Below are positions 6,349 to 18,150 of a stretch of DNA of 64,000 nt, in pieces; position 1 is the stretch's first letter; each line of letters begins with the position of its first letter. The stretch comes from Segatella copri DSM 18205 (GTDB lineage: Bacteria; Bacteroidota; Bacteroidia; Bacteroidales; Bacteroidaceae), in the NCBI RefSeq assembly GCF_025151535.1, contig NZ_CP102288.1:2551501-2615500 (forward strand), written 5' to 3'. Both the position numbers and the translations under genes were made by a program. The notes under the pieces are model-generated. The model had not been told where the DNA came from. It ran no database searches and was given only the letters and a program-made list of their open reading frames with translations.

Positions 6349-8538
6349 TTATCTGATGAACAGCAGCTCACGATACTTAGGCAATGTCCAAAGCTCATCG
6401 GCTACGAGAAGCTCGAGCTTGTCTATCTGATAACGGATTTCCTCCATCTTTGGAGCTACCGTGTCGTGATATGCTACTGCCTTCTCGCGCTCACTCTCTA
6501 TCTTGTTGGCTACCTTGCGGGCATCTACCAATGCCTCTACACCACGCTCTATTGCCTCGGTGCGCTCGGCTATCTCACGGATAATCTTCACGTTGCGGGC
6601 TGTCAGTTTCTTGCCTTCCTCGCCACCGAAGATGTGAATCATACCCTCTACATTCTTTGCCAGACGGCTCTGATAGTGGGTAGCCACTGGGATGATATGG
6701 TTCATGCTCAGGTCGCCCATCACACGAGCCTCAATCTGAATCTTCTTGGTATAGGTCTCCCACTTCACCTCGTTGCGCGCCTTCAACTCGCTCTCGCTCA
6801 TCACGTTGGTCTTGGCAAACATCTCGATGCTTTCCTTGTCCAGATAACGGTCGAAGACTACCGGGCAGGATGCCTCGCAGTCCAGACCTCGCTTCTGAGC
6901 CTCTTCCTTCCACTCATCTGAATAGCCGTTGCCGTCGAAGCGGATAGGCTTGCAGGTCTTGATATCCTCGCGTACAATATCTATAATAGCCGATGTCTGG
7001 TCCTCACCCTTTGCTATCAAGGCATCTACACGAGTCTTGAAGTCTTCAAGAGCCTCAGCTACGGCAGCATTCAATACGATGAGGGATGATGCACAGTTGG
7101 CCTCTGAACCTACAGCACGGAACTCGAAACGGTTTCCGGTGAAGGCGAATGGAGAGGTACGGTTGCGGTCGGTGTTATCGATCATCAGCTCCGGAATCTC
7201 AGGGATATCCAGCTCCATACCCTTCTTGCCAGCCAGGGCGAAGAGTTCGTCCTTATCTGCCTTCTCTATATGGTCGAGCAGATCGGTAAGCTGCTTGCCC
7301 AGGAATGAAGAGATGATGGCTGGTGGTGCCTCGTTGGCTCCCAAACGGTGCGCATTGGTAGCACTCATGATAGATGCCTTCAGCAGTCCGTTGTGCTTGT
7401 AGACACCCATCAAGGTCTCTACGATGAAGACTACGAAGCGGAGATTGTCCTCCGGTGTCTTGCCTGCTGCATGGAGCAGTACACCTGTATCGGTGCAGAG
7501 ACTCCAGTTGTTGTGCTTGCCCGAACCGTTGACGCCGGCGAATGGCTTCTCGTGAAGGAGTACACGGAAACTGTGCTTATGAGCCACACGCTTCATCAAA
7601 CTCATCAGGAGCATATTATGGTCTACGGCAAGATTGCACTCCTCATAGATAGGTGCCAGTTCAAACTGGTTTGGTGCCACCTCGTTATGACGGGTCTTGC
7701 AAGGGATGCCGAGTTCGAGTGCCTGCACTTCCAAATCCTTCATGAAAGCCTGCACACGCTCAGGGATGGTTCCGAAATAATGGTCGTCCATCTGCTGGTT
7801 CTTCGCAGAGTCGTGTCCCATCAGGGTACGGCCCGTAAGCATCAGGTCAGGACGCGCCGAGTAAAGGCTCTCATCTACCAGGAAGTACTCCTGCTCCCAA
7901 CCGAGATTGGTCTGCACCTTCTTTACCTGTGGATAGAAATAATGGCACACCTCGGTAGCCGCCTCACTCAGGGTATGGAGCGAGCGGAGCAATGGAGCCT
8001 TGTAGTCCAAAGCCTCACCGGTATAAGAAATAAAGATGGTTGGGATACAGAGGGTATCGTCGATGATGAACACAGGCGATGTAGGATCCCATGCAGAATA
8101 GCCACGAGCCTCGAAGGTATTGCGGATACCGCCGTTAGGGAATGAGCTGGCATCAGGTTCCTGCTGGACAAGCAATTTGCCAGAGAATTCCTCAATCATA
8201 CCACCCTTTCCGTCATGCTCTACGAAGGCATCATGCTTCTCTGCAGTACCTTCTGTCAATGGCTGGAACCAGTGAGTATAATGTGTTACCCCGTTTTCCT
8301 CAGCCCAGAGCTTCATGCCGGCAGCCACGGCATCAGCGATGGAACGGTCCAGACGACTGCCGTTATCTATCACATCGATGAGTTTCTCGTACACATCAGA
8401 TGGCAGATACTTGTACATCTTCTGGCGGTTGAATACATACTTTGCGAAGTACTCCGAAGGACGCACCTTGGGAGCCTCTACATCTACAGGTCTTTTCTTA
8501 AAAGCCTCGGCTACAACCTCAAATCTCAAATTAGCCAT
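6349..8538 (-). CDS. glnN: Glutamine synthetase type III
   Basis: Makes glutamine from glutamate, ammonia and ATP; in Bacteroidales the type III enzyme is the main ammonia-assimilating form. At 729 residues it has the length of GSIII, far longer than GSI (about 470). Visible motifs are the GSIII N-terminal domain (VRPSEYFAKYVFNRQKMYKYL), LGWEQEYFLVD, PFAGVNGSGKHNNWSL (ATP/ammonia site), NRTSPFAFTGNRFEFRAVGS and the C-terminal helical region. It stands alone: promoter at 8574-8581 and terminator at 6276-6326. I see no PII or transporter gene next to it. Confidence 0.95.
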   Translation of the reverse strand: MANLRFEVVAEAFKKRPVDVEAPKVRPSEYFAKYVFNRQKMYKYLPSDVYEKLIDVIDNGSRLDRSIADAVAAGMKLWAEENGVTHYTHWFQPLTEGTAEKHDAFVEHDGKGGMIEEFSGKLLVQQEPDASSFPNGGIRNTFEARGYSAWDPTSPVFIIDDTLCIPTIFISYTGEALDYKAPLLRSLHTLSEAATEVCHYFYPQVKKVQTNLGWEQEYFLVDESLYSARPDLMLTGRTLMGHDSAKNQQMDDHYFGTIPERVQAFMKDLEVQALELGIPCKTRHNEVAPNQFELAPIYEECNLAVDHNMLLMSLMKRVAHKHSFRVLLHEKPFAGVNGSGKHNNWSLCTDTGVLLHAAGKTPEDNLRFVVFIVETLMGVYKHNGLLKASIMSATNAHRLGANEAPPAIISSFLGKQLTDLLDHIEKADKDELFALAGKKGMELDIPEIPELMIDNTDRNRTSPFAFTGNRFEFRAVGSEANCASSLIVLNAAVAEALEDFKTRVDALIAKGEDQTSAIIDIVREDIKTCKPIRFDGNGYSDEWKEEAQKRGLDCEASCPVVFDRYLDKESIEMFAKTNVMSESELKARNEVKWETYTKKIQIEARVMGDLSMNHIIPVATHYQSRLAKNVEGMIHIFGGEEGKKLTARNVKIIREIAERTEAIERGVEALVDARKVANKIESEREKAVAYHDTVAPKMEEIRYQIDKLELLVADELWTLPKYRELLFIR

Positions 8539-8573
8539 TCTTTCTTTTATTATTAATTATAAGTTTGCGGGTG

Positions 8574-8581
8574 CAAAGTTA
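8574..8581 (-). promoter_or_regulatory. -7 promoter box of glnN
   Basis: TAACTTTG on the minus strand, 36 bases upstream of the glnN start. Confidence 0.6.
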
Positions 8582-8639
8582 CGAAAAAATGAGCAAATTG
8601 CTAGCGTTTGAGCGTATTTTTTATGCAAAATTCAAACTT

Positions 8640-8727
8640 TTCTTATACATAAAGTGCCTTTTTCCTACATGGCGACGTAATCTTTCCTACGTCCTGACAC
8701 AGAAACTCCTGCGTCGCCATGTAATTT
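8640..8727. repeat. 22-bp lattice array, 4 units (array 3)
   Basis: Four 22-bp units; their first halves are TTCTTATACAT, TTCCTACATGG, TTCCTACGTCC and CTCCTGCGTCG. The outer parts ACATGGCGACG and CGTCGCCATGT also form an inverted repeat, so the block can fold. Between the glnN promoter and the GH51 terminator. Confidence 0.65.
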
Positions 8728-8744
8728 CTAGGGCATTAGAAGAG

Positions 8745-8781
8745 AAAAAATCCCTTGCAACCACTAGAGTCGCAAGGGATT
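8745..8781 (-). terminator. Terminator of the GH51 gene
   Basis: AATCCCTTGC / GCAAGGGATT hairpin (8749-8758 with 8772-8781), followed on the minus strand by a run of Ts. It lies 60 bases after the stop of the arabinofuranosidase gene. Confidence 0.8.
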
Positions 8782-8840
8782 CACATTATCCACTTATCTA
8801 TTTGTACCTTAAGGGTTTATTGAAGATTGGAGATAGGCAA

Positions 8841-10781
8841 TTAGAAACGGTATACAACAAAGCTGTTTGGCTTCATCTTCACGTTCAACACATTGCCCTG
8901 AACCTGTGCATCTGATACAACAGGAACAACCACATTTTTATTGTCTATCTTGTTTTCTGCCTGAATATCGTCGGCATGGAGAACGGTTACCTTACCTGGG
9001 TTCAACTTCTTGATACCATTAAAGGTTACGTTGATTTCCTTTGCCTCGTTAGAGGTGTTGGCAATCTTTACGATGTAGCTCTTGGTTGTCTTATCGAAAC
9101 AAGCGGTGGCATAGAGACCATTCTCGCCTGCTACAGCCTTGCCGTTCTCGGTAAGTTTCAACACATTGGTACCCTTGTTCTCGCCGTAGAGCTGCTGAAC
9201 ATAGTAGTTGGCAGAACGGACAGAGCTGAGGTTATCGAACCAGATGAGGTCCGGACGCCACTGCCATCCCTCTACATGAGCGAAGAGAGGTGCATAGGTA
9301 GCCTGATAAACCACATCAGCATTACGCTCCAAACCGGTCATGAAAGCTGCCTCAGAAAGGGCTGCCTCCCAAGAGTTTGGATCATTCTCGGCATGAGCAG
9401 CATACTCACCGGCAAAGACCTTAGGACCCTTACGGTCGTACTTGTCGTAACGGCTGGCATTGCTGCGGAACCATTCTGGACTCTTGTAGTAGTGCTCATC
9501 CACCATGTCTACGCCCAACTTGCGCATCTGCTCCCAACCGTAGTCGAAGTCCTTTCCATCAGCAGATGGACCAGATGAACCGCAGATCTTGATCTTTGGA
9601 TACTTGGCATGAATCTGCTCCATGAACTTCTTCAGACGCTCAGGATACATAGGACCCCACTGCTCGTTACCGATACCAATCTGCTTCAGATTGAATGGTG
9701 CTGGATGACCCATATCGGCACGGAGCTTACCCCACTTAGAGGTGACAGGACCATTGGCAAACTCGATGAGGTCGAGTGCATCGTCGATATAGCTCTGGAG
9801 ATCCTTGACTGCTACATGTGCATTAGGATCCTTATCATCGTTCTGATACTGGCAAGCCAGACCTACAGAGAGAATAGGCAATGGCTCAGCACCAATCTTC
9901 TCTGAAAGGAGGAAATACTCATAGAAGCCCAAGCCCAATGACTGATAGTAGTTAGGGAAAAGGCGATGTGGGAAGGTATCTCTCCAGCGGTTCTCGTTCA
10001 GAGGACGGTTCTCAGGAGCACCCACAGAGTTCTTCCACTCATAACGGGTATCGAGGTCGGTTCCCTCTACGATACATCCGCCAGGGAAACGGAAGATGCC
10101 TGGCTTCAAGTCAGCCAAATCCTGTACGAGGTCGGCACGGAGACCATTCCAGTTGTCCTCAGGGAAGAGAGAGATATGGTCGAGGTCTACGCTCTCAGAA
10201 CCCTTCTCCAGATATACTCGCATCAAACCCTTGGCATCGGTCTGAGGAGAAGTAAGGGTAGCAGTAAGCTTCTGCCATTTATTATTGGTGATGTTGATGA
10301 CCTGCTTGGCAATCACATCATTCTTTGAATTGACGAGTTCTACGCGAATCTTGCCCTGCTTGCCATCGATGAGATGAAGACGGCCATATACGGTGAAATC
10401 GTACTTCATATCCTTCTTCAAGCCCATGCCGAAGAAGCCACGGTTCTCAAGACCAGTCTGCTTCTCACGTGCGCCTGCGCTCTCAAGTGTTACATAATGA
10501 GGATTGCGGTCGAAGGCAGGTTTTACGTCGCTGAGGGTTACATTTCCGAATGTATTCCATCCCATCAGGCGCTGTGGGAATTCGAAGGAACGGTTCTCTA
10601 CCATCTCTGCATAGAGTCCACCATCGGCACCGAAGTTGATATCCTCGAAAAAGATACCATACATGGTAGGCTGGATTTCTGCTCCAGGCTTGTTAGCCTG
10701 AACAGTAAACTGATGCTGTGCGAAAGCTCCGAGTGAAGACATCGCCAGCAATGCTGCTGCGAAAAATTTTGCTTTTCTCAT
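8841..10781 (-). CDS. Alpha-L-arabinofuranosidase, GH51, exported
   Basis: Releases terminal alpha-L-arabinofuranose from arabinan, arabinoxylan or arabinogalactan in the periplasm. The 646 residues start with a signal peptide (MRKAKFFAAALLAMSSLGAFA, cut before Q). A conserved opening GIFFEDINFGADGGLYAEM is followed by an insert at about 85-205 that looks like a carbohydrate-binding beta-sandwich, then the barrel. The acid/base is E373 in IGIGNEQWGPMYPER and the nucleophile E459 in VFAGEYAAHAEND. It sits directly downstream of the GH2 gene but has its own promoter (10840-10847) behind the GH2 terminator. Confidence 0.93.
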   Translation of the reverse strand: MRKAKFFAAALLAMSSLGAFAQHQFTVQANKPGAEIQPTMYGIFFEDINFGADGGLYAEMVENRSFEFPQRLMGWNTFGNVTLSDVKPAFDRNPHYVTLESAGAREKQTGLENRGFFGMGLKKDMKYDFTVYGRLHLIDGKQGKIRVELVNSKNDVIAKQVINITNNKWQKLTATLTSPQTDAKGLMRVYLEKGSESVDLDHISLFPEDNWNGLRADLVQDLADLKPGIFRFPGGCIVEGTDLDTRYEWKNSVGAPENRPLNENRWRDTFPHRLFPNYYQSLGLGFYEYFLLSEKIGAEPLPILSVGLACQYQNDDKDPNAHVAVKDLQSYIDDALDLIEFANGPVTSKWGKLRADMGHPAPFNLKQIGIGNEQWGPMYPERLKKFMEQIHAKYPKIKICGSSGPSADGKDFDYGWEQMRKLGVDMVDEHYYKSPEWFRSNASRYDKYDRKGPKVFAGEYAAHAENDPNSWEAALSEAAFMTGLERNADVVYQATYAPLFAHVEGWQWRPDLIWFDNLSSVRSANYYVQQLYGENKGTNVLKLTENGKAVAGENGLYATACFDKTTKSYIVKIANTSNEAKEINVTFNGIKKLNPGKVTVLHADDIQAENKIDNKNVVVPVVSDAQVQGNVLNVKMKPNSFVVYRF

Positions 10782-10839
10782 ATTGTTCGTTATTTTTATT
10801 TTTTAGGTCTGTACCTACACTTTTCCGTGATAGGTGCTG

Positions 10840-10847
10840 CAAAGATA
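10840..10847 (-). promoter_or_regulatory. -7 promoter box of the GH51 gene
   Basis: TATCTTTG on the minus strand, 59 bases before the start, and only two bases from the hairpin that ends the upstream GH2 gene. Confidence 0.55.
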
Positions 10848-10849
10848 AA

Positions 10850-10877
10850 AAAATCCACCCCGAATGAGGTGGATTTT
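10850..10877 (-). terminator. Terminator of the GH2 gene
   Basis: AAAATCCACC / GGTGGATTTT hairpin with an 8-base loop, followed on the minus strand by a T run that merges into the GH51 promoter. Confidence 0.8.
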
Positions 10878-10921
10878 CTGTTTAAATATATTGGATTTTC
10901 GTATAAATCCCTGCTTTTCCA

Positions 10922-14200
<3,279 letters not shown>

Positions 14201-14328
14201 TTATTTATACATTAGATTGAAATTACACCTTATTATATATAGGCTATTCTATACCTTAATTATATATAGGCATATCCTGGAGCATCTTATATACCTCCAT
14301 GTTGCCGGTAGCCTCAGCTAAGCAACTG

Positions 14329-14336
14329 CAAATATA
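14329..14336 (-). promoter_or_regulatory. -7 promoter box of the GH2 gene
   Basis: TATATTTG on the minus strand, with CTTG about 18 bp further upstream. The long AT-rich leader has two copies of TATATATAGG. Confidence 0.45.
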
Positions 14337-14496
14337 TGAAAATTAAGTTAGAAACAAGCAGAACGACCGTATTTTTTTTTGTTTTTTCAACACCGGAGCA
14401 CCATTTTCCCAAGAAATAGGTACCCATACCATCATAGAAAGGCATATAAATATATAAAACTTTTTCAATATCCGCTAAAAGAAAATGACAAAAAAG

Positions 14497-14528
14497 TTTG
14501 GTGTTTCCAAAAAAATGCATTACCTTTG
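14497..14528 (+). promoter_or_regulatory. Promoter of the small-protein gene
   Basis: TTTG (14497-14500), 20-bp spacer, TACCTTTG (14521-14528): a textbook Bacteroidetes promoter. Confidence 0.75.
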
Positions 14529-14564
14529 CCATCATAAAATAAACAACGAAACGACATAAAAATT

Positions 14565-14756
14565 ATGATGACAATCGAAGAATACAGAGCAGCCATCTTG
14601 CAGGCTTTGCTCGATGCTAAGAACGAGGACGGCACTCCAGCCATTACTCCAAGGGAAGCACAGGAAGCACTCAACGGATTTACCGACGACGAGTTGCAAG
14701 ACGGACTCCTATGGAATTCGCCCGAAGACGTGGCATCAATTATCCTTGAGGGATAA
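14565..14756 (+). CDS. Small acidic protein of unknown function
   Basis: 63 residues, MMTIEEYRAAILQALLDAKN...TPREAQEALNGFTDDELQDGLLWNSPEDVASIILEG. I do not recognise a family. It is acidic and mostly helical, with no signal peptide or membrane segment. Two ATGs stand in tandem (14565, 14568); either may be used. A full promoter (14497-14528) and a strong terminator (14791-14834) frame it as a one-gene transcript, which makes it a real gene rather than a chance frame. Confidence 0.75.
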   Translation: MMTIEEYRAAILQALLDAKNEDGTPAITPREAQEALNGFTDDELQDGLLWNSPEDVASIILEG

Positions 14757-14790
14757 ATCACGGAAGTTATATTCAGCTACCAACAGATAA

Positions 14791-14834
14791 GAATAGGAGC
14801 AAAGACCCTTTTTGCGGAGTCTTTGCTCCTATTC
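14791..14834 (+). terminator. Terminator of the small-protein gene
   Basis: GAATAGGAGCAAAGAC / GTCTTTGCTCCTATTC perfect 16-base arms with a 12-base loop. The arm is followed by CTATTTATACTT, only a weak T run. Confidence 0.75.
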
Positions 14835-14987
14835 CTATTTATACTTCCTGTTCTTTCTTCCCTTTAAAGACAGTCTTCAACAGCCCCGCAATACTTCATT
14901 TCTGTTGCAAAAGCAATAAAAAACTAAAGAATGCGACAAAAAACAAAAGAATGTGCAATTTTTCTTTCACAATTCAATTATTATTTG

Positions 14988-14995
14988 TAAATTTG
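14988..14995 (+). promoter_or_regulatory. -7 promoter box of argS
   Basis: TAAATTTG, 88 bases before the argS start. Confidence 0.5.
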
Positions 14996-15083
14996 CAGTC
15001 GCATAAACGGAAAGGGAACTTGCAAATCCCTCTTCAATCAGTTTAAAAAGATAATTTTACCGGTAAAAAAGATATATTAAATA

Positions 15084-16904
15084 ATGAAGATAGAAAACGA
15101 AATCATCAGCTCGGTCATCGCTGCGGTGAAGGAGCTTTATGGTCAGGACGTACCTGAGAAGATGGTAGCCCTGCAGAAGACCAAGAGTAATTTCGAAGGT
15201 AACCTTACCCTCGTCGTATTCCCATTCCTCAAAATGTCGAAGAAAAAGCCTGAGGATACAGCACAGGAAATCGGCGAATACCTGAAGAAAAACTGCGCTA
15301 ATGTTATCGCAGACTTCAACGTGGTTAAGGGTTTCCTCAACCTTTCTATCGCTCCTGCCGCTTGGGTAGGACTCTTGAATACCATCAACGCTGACCCTAA
15401 GTTTGGTGAGAAACCAGTTACAGAGAACAGTCCGCTCGTCATGATCGAGTACTCTTCTCCTAACACCAACAAGCCTCTCCACCTCGGTCACGTGCGCAAC
15501 AACCTCCTCGGCTGGTCATTGGCCCAGATTATGGAGGCTAACGGCAACAAGGTAATCAAGACAAATATCGTTAACGACCGTGGTATCCACATCTGTAAGT
15601 CTATGCTCGCCTGGCTCAAGTGGGGCAATGGCGAAACTCCTGAAACTTCCGGCAAGAAGGGCGACCACCTCATCGGCGACTACTATGTAGCCTTCGACAA
15701 GCACTATCGTGAGGAAATCGCAGAACTCAAGGCTCAGTATATGAAGGATGGCATGGACGAGGAAGCTGCCACAGAGAAAGCTAAGGTAGAGGCTCCGCTG
15801 ATTAAGGAGGCTCACGAGATGCTCGTAAAGTGGGAGAACAACGACCCTGAGGTTCGTGCTCTCTGGCAGAAGATGAACAACTGGGTTTACGCTGGCTTCG
15901 ATGAGACTTACAAGATGATGGGTGTAAGTTTCGACAAGATATATTATGAGTCAAATACTTACCTCGAGGGTAAGAAGAAGGTAGAAGAAGGATTGGAGAA
16001 GGGGCTCTTCTTCCGCAAGGACGATAACTCTGTTTGGGCTGACCTCACCAATGAGGGTCTCGACCAGAAACTCCTGCTCCGTTCAGACGGCACCTCTGTT
16101 TATATGACTCAGGACATTGGTACTGCCGACCTCCGTTTCAAGGACTTCCCTATCGACAAGATGATCTACGTAGTAGGTAACGAGCAGAACTACCACTTCC
16201 AGGTGCTCTCTATCCTGCTCGACCGTCTCGGTTTCAAGTGGGGTAAGGACTTGGTTCACTTCTCTTACGGTATGGTAGAGTTGCCTAACGGTAAGATGAA
16301 GAGCCGCGAGGGAACCGTAGTAGATGCTGATGACCTGATGGCAGAGATGATTAAGGATGCTCGCCAGACAAGCGATGAGCTTGGCAAGTTCAAGGACATG
16401 AGCGAGGAAGAGCGCCAGGAGATTTCACGCATCGTGGGTCTCGGAGCGTTGAAGTACTTCATCCTCAAGGTAGATGCCCGCAAGAACATGCTCTTCAACC
16501 CAGAAGAAAGTATCGACTTCAATGGTAACACAGGTCCTTTCATCCAGTATACCTACGCTCGTATCCGCAGCATCATGCGCAAGGCAGCAGCCGAGGGCAT
16601 CGAGATTCCTGCTGAGTTGGGCGCAGATGCTCCTATCAACGAGAAGGAGATTGACCTCATCCAGAAGATGAACGACTTCGCAGCAGCCGTAGCCGATGCT
16701 GGCAACAACTACAACCCTGGTGGTATCGCTAACTACTGCTACGAGTTGACCAAGGAGTTCAACCAGTTCTATCACGACTACAGCATCCTGAATGCTGAGA
16801 GCGAGGCTGAGAAGATTACCCGTCTGGTTCTTGCAGCCAACGTGGCTAAGATTCTGAAGAACGGTATGTCTCTGCTCGGCATCGAGGTTCCAGAAAGAAT
16901 GTAA
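15084..16904 (+). CDS. argS: Arginyl-tRNA synthetase
   Basis: Charges tRNA-Arg with arginine; class I synthetase, 606 residues. An N-terminal Add-1 tRNA-binding domain is followed by YSSPNTNKPLHLGHVRNNLLG, the HIGH motif in the form HLGH. The KMSKS-equivalent is LPNGKMKSREGTVVDADDL. The C-terminal anticodon-binding helical domain ends LLGIEVPERM. It stands as a single gene. Confidence 0.96.
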   Translation: MKIENEIISSVIAAVKELYGQDVPEKMVALQKTKSNFEGNLTLVVFPFLKMSKKKPEDTAQEIGEYLKKNCANVIADFNVVKGFLNLSIAPAAWVGLLNTINADPKFGEKPVTENSPLVMIEYSSPNTNKPLHLGHVRNNLLGWSLAQIMEANGNKVIKTNIVNDRGIHICKSMLAWLKWGNGETPETSGKKGDHLIGDYYVAFDKHYREEIAELKAQYMKDGMDEEAATEKAKVEAPLIKEAHEMLVKWENNDPEVRALWQKMNNWVYAGFDETYKMMGVSFDKIYYESNTYLEGKKKVEEGLEKGLFFRKDDNSVWADLTNEGLDQKLLLRSDGTSVYMTQDIGTADLRFKDFPIDKMIYVVGNEQNYHFQVLSILLDRLGFKWGKDLVHFSYGMVELPNGKMKSREGTVVDADDLMAEMIKDARQTSDELGKFKDMSEEERQEISRIVGLGALKYFILKVDARKNMLFNPEESIDFNGNTGPFIQYTYARIRSIMRKAAAEGIEIPAELGADAPINEKEIDLIQKMNDFAAAVADAGNNYNPGGIANYCYELTKEFNQFYHDYSILNAESEAEKITRLVLAANVAKILKNGMSLLGIEVPERM

Positions 16905-16965
16905 TATATACATAAGATATAATAACCTACAATTTAAAAATAAAAAAATATTGACTATTTGACAT

Positions 16966-17008
16966 AATGAGCATGGCCCTGGAGCTCAACTCCAAGGCGC
17001 ATGCTCAT
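16966..17008 (+). terminator. Hairpin after argS
   Basis: AATGAGCATG and CATGCTCATT arms with an inner TGGAG/CTCCA pair. There is no clear T run, so termination is inferred only from position. The 3' arm overlaps an upstream ATG of the next frame, which argues for the later start at 17058. Confidence 0.5.
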
Positions 17009-17057
17009 TTCAGTTTTAGCCAATCCTTTTTGTTTTCCAACTCCAAAAAGAAAAAAG

Positions 17058-17531
17058 ATGAATAAAATGCCCGTAAATCCTCCTTCATGGAGAAACGATA
17101 CCGTTTTGCCTCTACCCAACGAGGTAGTAGCCAACGCCTGGGCTGTGGATGCCGCCTGTTCCGGCAATCCCGGTCCGATGGAATACCAATGCATCGACCT
17201 TCAGACCGGTGCCCAGGTTTTCCATTATGGTCCTATCCACGGCACCAACAACATCGGCGAGTTTCTCGCCATCGTCCACGCCCTCGCCCTGATGCAGCAG
17301 AAGGGCATTACCGACAAGGTAATTTATAGCGACAGCGTGAATGCCCAGCTCTGGGTAAGCAAGAAACAATGCAAGACCAAACTGGAGCGCACTCCCCAGA
17401 CCGAACAGCTCTACCAGGTCATCGCCCGAGCCGAGAACTGGCTCCGCACCCACCCCATCACCATACCTATTATAAAATGGGAAACGAAGAAATGGGGCGA
17501 GATTCCAGCCGATTTTGGAAGAAAGGGATAA
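17058..17531 (+). CDS. RNase HI-like protein
   Basis: RNase H fold; such enzymes cut the RNA of RNA-DNA hybrids. From the start at 17058 (MNKMPVNPPSWRNDT) it has 157 residues. The acidic residues are seen as WAVDAACSGNPGPMEYQ (first Asp), NNIGEFLAIVHALAL (Glu) and VIYSDSVNAQLWV (Asp). The C-terminal KWETKKWGEIPADFGRKG holds the last Asp. The N-terminal leader is not a viroplasmin domain. An in-frame ATG at 17001 lies in a hairpin, so it was not used. Downstream is a long repeat element. Confidence 0.82.
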   Translation: MNKMPVNPPSWRNDTVLPLPNEVVANAWAVDAACSGNPGPMEYQCIDLQTGAQVFHYGPIHGTNNIGEFLAIVHALALMQQKGITDKVIYSDSVNAQLWVSKKQCKTKLERTPQTEQLYQVIARAENWLRTHPITIPIIKWETKKWGEIPADFGRKG

Positions 17532-17811
17532 AATACTCTTCACTCTTCACCTTTCGGCCGGAAACCCCTGTGTTTATCGGCATTCCGAGGGGGTGAAGAG
17601 TTGTTTTTATCTCTTCACCCACTCTTCACCACTCTTCACCTTCAGAAACGGGAACAGAGGTGAAAGACTGATAGGTGGATTGCAAATCAGCCAGAACTGA
17701 AGGGTGAAGAGTGGTGAAGAGTAGGTGAAGAGTGCCCGAATACTCTTCACCCCTCGGAATGCCGATAAACACAGGGGATTCGGGGCTTTTGGTGAAGAGT
17801 GAAGAGTATTT
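17531..17811. mobile_element. MITE-like element with 70-bp inverted ends, copy 1
   Basis: Left end (about 17531-17600) begins AAATACTCTTCACTCTTCAC and contains CTGTGTTTATCGGCATTCCG. The right end (17742-17811) is its reverse complement with few changes. The inside has GTGAAGAGT words repeated at 10-11 bp. No coding gene is supported. A second copy is at 58226-58501. It ends in a conserved tail that leads into a 22-bp array in both copies. Confidence 0.7.
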
Positions 17812-17870
17812 GGCAGGAAGCCTATACGAAAATAAAATAAAGGAGGTTTCGATAACTGTTCCAGTAAAAC

Positions 17871-18068
17871 AGCCGACTAGCGACTCATGCGCTAGTCGGC
17901 TGTTTGCAGTTTGCCAGTTGGCTGTTTATATTTTGCCAGTTGGCTATTTCCGGTTCTCGCATCAATCATCGCAAGTACTTGCATCTATCATCGTAAGTAC
18001 TTGCATCTATCATCGTAAGTACCTGCATCTATCATCGTAAGTACCTGCATCTATCATCGTAAATACTT
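17871..18068. repeat. 22-bp lattice array, 9 units (array 4)
   Basis: Nine units of exactly 22 bp. Units 3-4 start CAGTTGGCT. Units 5-9 (17959-18068) are near-identical, GCATCTATCATCGTAAGTAC plus two bases, with the GCAAGTACTTGC palindrome. The first four units are shared with copy 2 at 58561-58648; the other five are found only here. The array lies between the converging RNase H-like and GH127 genes. Confidence 0.9.
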
Positions 18069-18088
18069 GCATTAATACACGCTATTTT

Positions 18089-18120
18089 GCTCGAAATGGG
18101 GTAAAAACACCATTTCGAGC
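18089..18120. terminator. Hairpin between converging genes
   Basis: GCTCGAAATGG / CCATTTCGAGC perfect 11-base arms around 10 bases, 30 bases after the GH127 stop. There is no strong T run on either side. Confidence 0.55.
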
Positions 18121-18150
18121 AGAATTTACTTAGCATTTACGAACCGATAC

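Noticed and set aside
17515..17700. Short coding frames inside the MITE-like element
   Set aside because: The frames follow the inverted repeat words and differ between the two copies; no start signals.
17871..18068. CRISPR array or ordinary satellite
   Set aside because: No spacers; unit similarity fades along the array, unlike CRISPR; unlike a simple satellite, the first units are shared with another locus as part of a mobile-looking element.
18089..18120. Strong rho-independent terminator for GH127
   Set aside because: The hairpin is perfect but has no T run on the minus strand, so it is listed only as a possible terminator.
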